From: Pedobacter mendelii
GTDB taxonomy: Bacteria; Bacteroidota; Bacteroidia; Sphingobacteriales; Sphingobacteriaceae
DNA length: 64,000 nt
Assembly: GCF_014635725.1 (NCBI RefSeq)
Contig: NZ_BMDJ01000001.1
Coordinates: forward strand, 682,001 to 746,000
Reading direction: 5' to 3'
The position numbers and the translations under genes were made by a program. Position 1 is the first letter of the stretch, and every line of letters starts with the position of its first letter. Below the pieces are notes generated by a model. The model saw nothing but the letters and a program-made list of their open reading frames with translations, was not told the DNA's origin and did not search any database. Positions 58,744-64,000 of the stretch are shown piece by piece.

Positions 58744-59865
58744 CTCCTTATCCCAATCGTACTGCTCTAAATCGCGATATGCTTTACCCTTTAAAATTTC
58801 CTTTTGCTTTGATGACTCCGAATCAACCCGGGTTTCGTGAATGTTATCGGCCACCTCGAACCTGAAATCTTTATTTTTTTTCGATTCGTAAATGGAAACC
58901 TCATCGCCGTCGGCGATAACGTAATCGTACGGTCCGCGGGCACTCATTAATTTAACAAACACAGGTAAGCACTCGAAGAAAATGAATAATAAGCCAATAA
59001 AGGTAACCGCCAGCGCCGTATTGTTATCTCTTGTGCCGTCGGCATTAAATTTCAGCTGACCTAAAGCCCAGTTTCTATCGGCAAAACCGGCAATATTTGC
59101 CAAACTATCTAACTGTTTATCGGTGAAAAGTTTGGCGGTAAAAAGGCCATCAAATTCCTTGCGTTTATCAATAAAAGATTCTGCCTTATTAATATTTGAT
59201 TTTAAGCTATCTAACTCAGAAGTTCGTTGTTGTATCTCGGCTTCCTTACGTTTTGCAAATGGTCCGTAACCCAATACACCAGAAGTTTCGGTCGTTTTAT
59301 TTCCAAAAATTTCGAAATTGAGTTTCTGCCGGTCGGCCTTAATGCCTTTTTCCAAGGAATCTCTCGTTGCTTTTTGTTGATTCAATCTGCCGAACTCCAC
59401 CTGATATTTGTTTTCGAAAGCTTTGTTAAGTGTATCTATTTTGGAGCGTTGTCCGTTCAGGTAACTCACTTTTAAACGCTCTTTAATTTCCTTGTCAAAA
59501 ATTTTCAGTTCAATAGGGCGGGAGATTACAATACCAATCATAATCGCAAGCAAGATACGTGGTGTAGCTTGTAAAATTTGTTTGTTTGTCGAGGCGCTTT
59601 TGTTAATGCTTGATACGATGTATCTATCCATATTAAAAATGGCGGCACCCCATAAAAAGCCAAAAATGATGGCGAAAACAACAGCTAAATCATCTCCTTT
59701 AAAAACGAAATACATGGCATAGCCACCAGATAGAGCAGCAAATAGGCCAGTAAAGAAGATGGTGGCACCAATGCCAGTATATTTATTTTGTTCTGAAGAA
59801 TACTTTTCCAGTGTAGAGATGTGAGCACCAGAGCAAAACCAAAAAAAACGGTTCAGTTTATCCAT
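58741..59865 (-). CDS. DUF4407 membrane protein
   Basis: The 374-residue protein has four predicted membrane helices, two near the N-terminus (about 30-60 and 60-82), one near 105-120, and one near 285-305, with a long charged, coiled-coil-like section between (about residues 140-245). The N-terminal FFWFCSGAHISTLEKYSSEQNKYTGIGATIFFTG block is the DUF4407 signature. Function is unknown; the coiled coil faces one side of the membrane and suggests a scaffold. The gene stop lies inside a repeat-derived sequence. Confidence 0.85.
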   Translation of the reverse strand: MDKLNRFFWFCSGAHISTLEKYSSEQNKYTGIGATIFFTGLFAALSGGYAMYFVFKGDDLAVVFAIIFGFLWGAAIFNMDRYIVSSINKSASTNKQILQATPRILLAIMIGIVISRPIELKIFDKEIKERLKVSYLNGQRSKIDTLNKAFENKYQVEFGRLNQQKATRDSLEKGIKADRQKLNFEIFGNKTTETSGVLGYGPFAKRKEAEIQQRTSELDSLKSNINKAESFIDKRKEFDGLFTAKLFTDKQLDSLANIAGFADRNWALGQLKFNADGTRDNNTALAVTFIGLLFIFFECLPVFVKLMSARGPYDYVIADGDEVSIYESKKNKDFRFEVADNIHETRVDSESSKQKEILKGKAYRDLEQYDWDKE

Positions 59866-60076
59866 TTATAACTATTTACAATTAAACGCCTGAAGGGTTG
59901 ATATGTTACAGATTTGGCTAAAATATTTGCGATTACCCTTATATATTGACCCATTAAATTACACATCGACAGTTATTTACAATCTTTGCACTTTTAAAGA
60001 ATAGCATTTTGACAAATGAAAAACGAAAAACAGTAATAGGGTGATTAAGTAAACATTATCCGTTAAGTGTTTTTTG

Positions 60077-60084
60077 TATATTTG
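60077..60084 (+). promoter_or_regulatory. -7 box upstream of the rhodanese gene
   Basis: TATATTTG matches TAnnTTTG exactly, 16 bases before the ATG at 60101. Confidence 0.45.
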
Positions 60085-60100
60085 AAAAAATATATTTTAC

Positions 60101-60418
60101 ATGAAAGAAATATCGGTACAAGAACTGAAAGAGAAAATCGACAATAAAGAAGATTTTCAATTAATTGATGTTCGCGAAACATTCGAATATGAAGTTTCTA
60201 ATCTTGATGGAGAAAACATTCCTTTAGGCGGAATTTTAATTGAAGCTGATAAGGTTGCCAAAGATAAGCCTGTAATTATGCAATGCCGCAGTGGCAAAAG
60301 AAGTGCTGCTGCAGTTATGCAGTTAGAAGCACAATATGGTTTTGATAACTTATATAATTTAAAAGGCGGTATTTTAGCCTGGCAAGAAGCTTACGACCCG
60401 AATATGCCGGTTTACTAA
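60101..60418 (+). CDS. Rhodanese-domain sulfurtransferase-like protein
   Basis: The 105-residue protein is a single rhodanese domain with the substrate-anchor ELKEKIDNKEDFQLIDVRETFEYE and the active-site loop IMQCRSGKRS with Cys62. Small single-domain rhodaneses carry sulfur or act as redox sensors; no further function can be read. It precedes a small membrane protein gene with a gap filled by an inverted repeat. Confidence 0.88.
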   Translation: MKEISVQELKEKIDNKEDFQLIDVRETFEYEVSNLDGENIPLGGILIEADKVAKDKPVIMQCRSGKRSAAAVMQLEAQYGFDNLYNLKGGILAWQEAYDPNMPVY

Positions 60419-60430
60419 TAATAAATAATT

Positions 60431-60494
60431 GAATTTTGAATGAATGGATGATTGAATTGGCTAACTGCTGGTTACATTCACTCATTCAAAATTC
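60431..60494 (+). repeat. Inverted repeat of low-complexity TGAATGA type
   Basis: GAATTTTGAATGA (60431-60443) and TCATTCAAAATTC (60482-60494) are a perfect 13-bp inverted repeat with a 38-base loop, flanked by further ATGAATGA and CTCATTCA units. It fills the gap between two genes. Confidence 0.65.
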
Positions 60495-60524
60495 ACTCAT
60501 CCTCTCATTCAGTCATTTCCAATT

Positions 60525-60722
60525 GTGGGTAAAAAATTCGCATTAAATATCTTCTACAACTTAGGTATTATACTTTCTGTTTTCGGAATAATATGGTGTT
60601 ATAACAATGGAAAGTACATACCCGCAGCTTTTTTAGTTGGAACAGCGGCTTGTCTTTTTTACTTTAAAATACAACTGATGAAAGAAATCAGGAAATCGTA
60701 TAAGGAAAAAGATCCTGATTAA
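60525..60722 (+). CDS. Small two-helix membrane protein (DUF6358-like)
   Basis: The 65-residue protein has two hydrophobic helices (about 8-28 and 34-50) and a charged C-terminus (KEIRKSYKEKDPD). The start is GTG at 60525. It resembles small Bacteroidota proteins that I place in DUF6358 with modest certainty. It converges on the epimerase gene and their ends overlap by 35 bases, which argues that both open frames are real. Confidence 0.68.
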   Translation: MGKKFALNIFYNLGIILSVFGIIWCYNNGKYIPAAFLVGTAACLFYFKIQLMKEIRKSYKEKDPD

Positions 60723-61731
60723 TCCCTTCCAAACCTAAGCCAGGTAAATTTTTTAATACATACTTTCCGTTTTCGAATGGAGGATTTGCGAAAGGATTAT
60801 TCTTGGTTAACCATGGTCCATCTATATCTGCCCAATTACACAAAGGTGCCAAAGCTGCTGCTGCTAAAGTAGCGCAACTAGTTTCGCTCATACAACCGAT
60901 TAAAACTTTCATTCCGAATGAGCGGGCCTTCAAAATCATTTGATGACCCTCGTACATCCCGCAGCTTTTCATTAGCTTTACATTTATACCATGATAAACA
61001 TCTTTAAGTTTATCCATGTCGGCCAAACGTTGTACAGCTTCATCAGCCAATAATGGAACCGGACTTCTTTCTGTTAACCAGGCATTTCCATCAGGATTAT
61101 TCTTATCCATTGGTTGCTCAATTAACACTACACCTTTACTATGCAGCCAATAAATTAAATCAATTGCCTTTATTTTATCAGTCCAACCTTGGTTAGCATC
61201 AACATAAAGGGGAACTTTAGTCATGCTGCGAATCGTTTCAATTATCTCTTTATCATTATCACGGCCAAGTTTAACTTTTATTACTTTAAAAGCTACCGCG
61301 TCGTTTAGCTTTTCACGAATTATTTCAGGTGTATCAATACCAATTGTATAAGAAGTTACTGGCATTTTAGCTAAGTCTGATCCGTAAATCTCATAACATG
61401 GTTTGTTTAAAATTTTTCCATTTATGTCATTCAATGCAATATCGATAGCGGCTTTAATTGCAGGCTGACCGTTCGCCAAACTATCCAGGTAAGAAATTAT
61501 TTCCTGGAAGTTAAACGGGTATTGAATTTTATCCCAATCTATTCCATTTAAAAAAGCATTCGCAGTTTCATAACTTTCGCCCATATAGGGCACCATAGAT
61601 GCTTCTCCATAACCAATAAAATCCTGGTATTGGATTTTTAAAAGCATTAGCGGCGTACTGGTTCGAGTAAATTTTGATATTGAGAAAGGGTGTTTTAACT
61701 CTAATTCAAATTGCTTACAACTTATTTTCAT
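60688..61731 (-). CDS. Dipeptide (L-Ala-D/L-Glu type) epimerase, enolase superfamily
   Basis: The 347-residue protein is a muconate-lactonizing-enzyme-type enolase. Catalytic residues: KxK lysine pair Lys152 and Lys154, metal ligands Asp178, Glu205 and Asp230, and Lys252 in NVKLMK opposite. The MAGESYE-type MGESYET region and the C-terminal pattern fit the L-Ala-D/L-Glu epimerase group used in murein peptide recycling. ATG 61731 gives the normal start; open sequence continues upstream without family features. Substrate is inferred from motif only. Confidence 0.87.
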   Translation of the reverse strand: MKISCKQFELELKHPFSISKFTRTSTPLMLLKIQYQDFIGYGEASMVPYMGESYETANAFLNGIDWDKIQYPFNFQEIISYLDSLANGQPAIKAAIDIALNDINGKILNKPCYEIYGSDLAKMPVTSYTIGIDTPEIIREKLNDAVAFKVIKVKLGRDNDKEIIETIRSMTKVPLYVDANQGWTDKIKAIDLIYWLHSKGVVLIEQPMDKNNPDGNAWLTERSPVPLLADEAVQRLADMDKLKDVYHGINVKLMKSCGMYEGHQMILKARSFGMKVLIGCMSETSCATLAAAALAPLCNWADIDGPWLTKNNPFANPPFENGKYVLKNLPGLGLEGINQDLFPYTIS

Positions 61732-62044
61732 CATCAATCTTATTAAATATATAGGGAAGATTTTCGCGGTACTAAAGTATATTTGTTTGAGGCCAACTAG
61801 TCCTGTCATGAAAAACATTTCAAGATTACGGTATTTTATTTATTTATCCTTAATAATTATTTTAAGATCTATCAGCGAAAAAAAACATTTAAAAATTTGA
61901 TTTTGATGCTCACAATTCTTGTTATTTAAATAATCTACTCAATTTATATATACGAACATTTTCGATGGGAAAAGTTTTTAACAACTTACAATTTCGTAAT
62001 CCCAAGGTTAAAATAAATCATCATTACTAAGCCCTTAAAATATT

Positions 62045-63028
62045 ATGGTTAATATTGTGGCAATGAATAACGGCTTATACAATCCATTCCAAAACTTCGA
62101 TTTCTTATATAAAACCTGTTTTTTAAGTGGAAATACTTTTAATTCTCCTGTGCTTCAAGTTCCATTAATTCCAAAATGGCTATTAGAACTGGCAGGGCTA
62201 ACGGGCGAAGAACAAATTCAGTTTTTAGATGAAAGTATCCGTGCTTATAAAACATTGGTTATTCCTGTAAATAGCGAAGTGAATGAACAATTTTTAAATC
62301 CATTGGAAGAAAAAATTGAGGCTGCATTTTTAGGTGGTTATCAATCTATTTCCGCTTTAAATGAGTTGGACTTATTCAACTGGATTGGCAAATTTTTATA
62401 TGGATTTATTTACATCGAAATGCATTCTGCTTTACGAAAAGAAATGACTGCCGACGGTTTAAATATGTCGCAATCTTTGATGATGAAATTCGCAAATCTG
62501 AACTTCATGATGCAAAATTTGTACACTAGTTTAGAATTTGAAGATTTTAAACCATGGTCTATAACCATTGTAAAGCTTGAAAATAAGGAAACACCTTTCA
62601 GTTTTCGTGACGAAATAAATACTCTTACTTTCTCTTTAAAGATGAAAGATTTCGGAATCATTGTATGTTTACAAGATAATGGAACTAACAAGCGTTACCA
62701 TCAGGAAATTATTAATGAAGTTAAAGGAAAAGCAATAACGGCCGAACAATTCGAAGAACTAACAGCACGTTTTTATTATTCTGCTTATCTATTTAACCGC
62801 TTGCCTGAATATACTTTTATGCCGGTTGAAGGCACAATTTATATTGAGGCAATGCCATTACGAGGAAATATGAGTAAACCACTTTTTGATGTTTGGCAGC
62901 ATAAAATATATGCACATGTTTTAGAAACCTTCTGGAAGCCATGGGGCTATGTAAAATTCGAAATCATTAAAAATCCAGACGAACCAATGAGCTTTTTCGA
63001 AAAACCTTGCTTACCTGCCTCCGGTTAA
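62045..63028 (+). CDS. Unknown protein (Bacteroidota)
   Basis: The 327-residue protein has no signal peptide and no membrane helix I can be sure of. Features are LIPKWLLELAGLTGEEQIQFLDESIRAYKTL, an aromatic-rich middle, and a GTIYIEAMPLRGNMSKPLFDVWQHKIYAHVLETFWKPWG block near the end. I do not recognise a family. An alternative start is Met7 (62063). Its stop overlaps the convergent rhomboid gene by 18 bases. It is preceded by 226 bases with no feature I can name. Confidence 0.72.
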   Translation: MVNIVAMNNGLYNPFQNFDFLYKTCFLSGNTFNSPVLQVPLIPKWLLELAGLTGEEQIQFLDESIRAYKTLVIPVNSEVNEQFLNPLEEKIEAAFLGGYQSISALNELDLFNWIGKFLYGFIYIEMHSALRKEMTADGLNMSQSLMMKFANLNFMMQNLYTSLEFEDFKPWSITIVKLENKETPFSFRDEINTLTFSLKMKDFGIIVCLQDNGTNKRYHQEIINEVKGKAITAEQFEELTARFYYSAYLFNRLPEYTFMPVEGTIYIEAMPLRGNMSKPLFDVWQHKIYAHVLETFWKPWGYVKFEIIKNPDEPMSFFEKPCLPASG

Positions 63029-63625
63029 TGCAGCTATAAAATTTTGAATAATACCGGGAACAAAAATTATTGTAAAAATTAATCCTGTTAGTGCGCCGAA
63101 AAAATGAGCATCATGGTTTATATTATCTCTTGAATTTCTTGATGCATAGGCGCAATAAATCAAGTATAAAAATCCAAAAACTACAGCAGGTATCCCAATC
63201 GGAATAAACATAATGTATATTTTAGACATTGGGTTAAACAAAATGTAGCTAAAAAGCACCGCACTTACTGCTCCAGAAGCACCTAAACTATTGTAATGAA
63301 AATTATCCTTATGCTTAAAAACTGTTGGTAAATCACTCAAAACCAAACCCAAAAAATACAGTAAACCGAATTGCCAGCTACCCATTAATCTTTCTAATGT
63401 AAACGCAAAAGCATAAAAGGTAAACATGTTAAAAAACAGGTGCATCCAATCGGCATGGATTAAACCACTTGTAATTAAAGTATAAACATTTTGCCCTTTC
63501 GAAACGCTATAAGGATGCAGCATAAACTTACCATAAATGCTGTTATCGTAAAAAGCATAAAGGCTTGTAATGATGGTAAAAACAAAAATAACTGAAGCAA
63601 CAGGTGCTATGTTTAGGTATTCCAT
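63011..63625 (-). CDS. Rhomboid-family intramembrane serine protease
   Basis: The 204-residue protein has six predicted membrane helices. The catalytic Ser117 sits in LGASGAVSAV (GASG motif), and His174 in HDAHFFGALTG completes the dyad. The helix 2 segment GLIHADWMHLFFNM with His57, His62 and Asn66 matches the oxyanion region. It cleaves membrane proteins within their helices; the substrate is unknown. It is 6 bases downstream of the M14 peptidase gene on the same strand, so the two are probably co-transcribed. Confidence 0.93.
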   Translation of the reverse strand: MEYLNIAPVASVIFVFTIITSLYAFYDNSIYGKFMLHPYSVSKGQNVYTLITSGLIHADWMHLFFNMFTFYAFAFTLERLMGSWQFGLLYFLGLVLSDLPTVFKHKDNFHYNSLGASGAVSAVLFSYILFNPMSKIYIMFIPIGIPAVVFGFLYLIYCAYASRNSRDNINHDAHFFGALTGLIFTIIFVPGIIQNFIAALTGGR

Positions 63626-63631
63626 TTGATA

Positions 63632-64000
63632 TTATTTTAAATCGAGTTTGATGTTTGACATTAAGCGTGAAACGGGGTAACGATTGTTCGTTTTTTCGTA
63701 ATAATCAGAATTTTTATACACAAATTCTAATTGAGCAGAACCACTTTTTGCAAAAGCAGTATCAGCAGATTTTTTTTCTTCAAATTTAGCTTGTAAAGCT
63801 GGGTTATTTTTTAATAATTCTGCTGCGGTATCTTCAAAAACATAAGCAGAGTAATGTTCCTTCATATCCAATACAGAATCGAAGAAATTCCAGTTAAAAT
63901 ATGAATCTATTGCCTGGGGTTCTAATGTTTCTATAATATAACGATTGCTTGCCTGGTTTGCATATATAACATAGTCGCCTGCATAATATTGCAGCGTTTG
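63632..64000 (-). CDS. M14-family zinc carboxypeptidase, C-terminal part (cut by window edge)
   Basis: About 122 residues are visible; the frame runs open to the window edge. The segment FNWNFFDSVLDMKEHYSAYVFEDTAAELLKNNPALQAKFEEKK is the tail typical of Bacteroidota M14 (carboxypeptidase A-like) peptidases, after the catalytic domain. Only C-terminal sequence is seen, so no catalytic residues can be judged. A TTG at 63871 should not be taken as the start because family sequence continues upstream in frame. Confidence 0.8.
   Translation of the reverse strand, partial: QTLQYYAGDYVIYANQASNRYIIETLEPQAIDSYFNWNFFDSVLDMKEHYSAYVFEDTAAELLKNNPALQAKFEEKKSADTAFAKSGSAQLEFVYKNSDYYEKTNNRYPVSRLMSNIKLDLK

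Noticed and set aside
1..64000. CRISPR array, tRNA, rRNA or complete insertion sequence
   Set aside because: I looked for regular spaced repeats, T-loop GTTCGAATC-type motifs and transposase motifs and found none; only short palindromic and MITE-like repeats are present.

Overview
The window is a chromosomal segment from an AT-rich member of the Bacteroidota, most likely family Sphingobacteriaceae (Pedobacter-like). The evidence is a gliding-motility lipoprotein (GldD), TonB-linked outer-membrane receptors, an OxyR of Bacteroidota type, many genes preceded by the Bacteroidota -7 element TAnnTTTG, very weak Shine-Dalgarno signals, and several families known mainly from this phylum (DUF4407, M49-like lipoprotein peptidase, short CarB). 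The species cannot be named from the sequence. I found no rRNA, tRNA, CRISPR array, complete insertion sequence or prophage; this is core chromosome with short dispersed repeats between genes.

Layout. 0-9 kb: end of aroE, gldD, a metallo-beta-lactamase-fold hydrolase, a LolC/E-type permease and a lipoprotein; a convergent sodium:solute symporter; csaA-tadA; superoxide dismutase; a small secreted protein; a decayed small membrane-protein gene; oxyR. 9.4-20.2 kb: one long + strand operon for hexuronate catabolism (uxaB, uxaA, uxaC, kdgK, eda, exuT, gapN-like) followed by a LacI-family regulator. Together they carry galacturonate to pyruvate and glyceraldehyde-3-phosphate, and on to 3-phosphoglycerate. 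20.3-25.8 kb: rlmI-like methyltransferase, MFS transporter with a small partner, bestrophin-like channel, TerC, thioredoxin-like protein. 25.9-28.5 kb: an ECF sigma factor, its probable anti-sigma and a large repetitive surface beta-solenoid protein. 28.7-38.6 kb: NTF2-like protein, HigBA toxin-antitoxin, aspS, a small envelope cluster (YtxH, holin-X-like, unknown), AI-2E-family permease, orphan sigma-54 response regulator, enoyl-CoA hydratase with a stand-alone B12-binding mutase subunit, glnS.

38.8-48.1 kb: amidase lipoprotein, M49-like peptidase lipoprotein, a large outer-membrane barrel protein whose upstream region carries an ECF-type promoter resembling that of the sigma-factor gene, then carB and a small beta-sandwich protein. 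48.2-54.7 kb: a vitamin and cofactor locus with a structured leader and terminator before pnuC, a NadR-like kinase, a TPP riboswitch with an unusual 94-nt insertion, a TonB receptor, thiE, a thiamine pyrophosphokinase and a GNAT protein. 54.8-64 kb: M28 and M61 peptidases, DUF4407 membrane protein, rhodanese, dipeptide epimerase, an unknown protein, rhomboid protease and the end of an M14 peptidase.

The most interesting observations are: the TPP riboswitch carrying a GGTRAAA heptamer array opposed by a CCC-rich strand, with part of the array repeated just after the receptor gene; a matched pair of ECF-type promoters (AAC-N16-YGTCTTA); a possible attenuator before pnuC; a GapN-like enzyme lacking the usual general-base glutamate; two diverged copies of a 210-215 bp MITE-like element; and several genes whose -7 promoter box lies 4-5 nt before the start codon, suggesting leaderless mRNAs.
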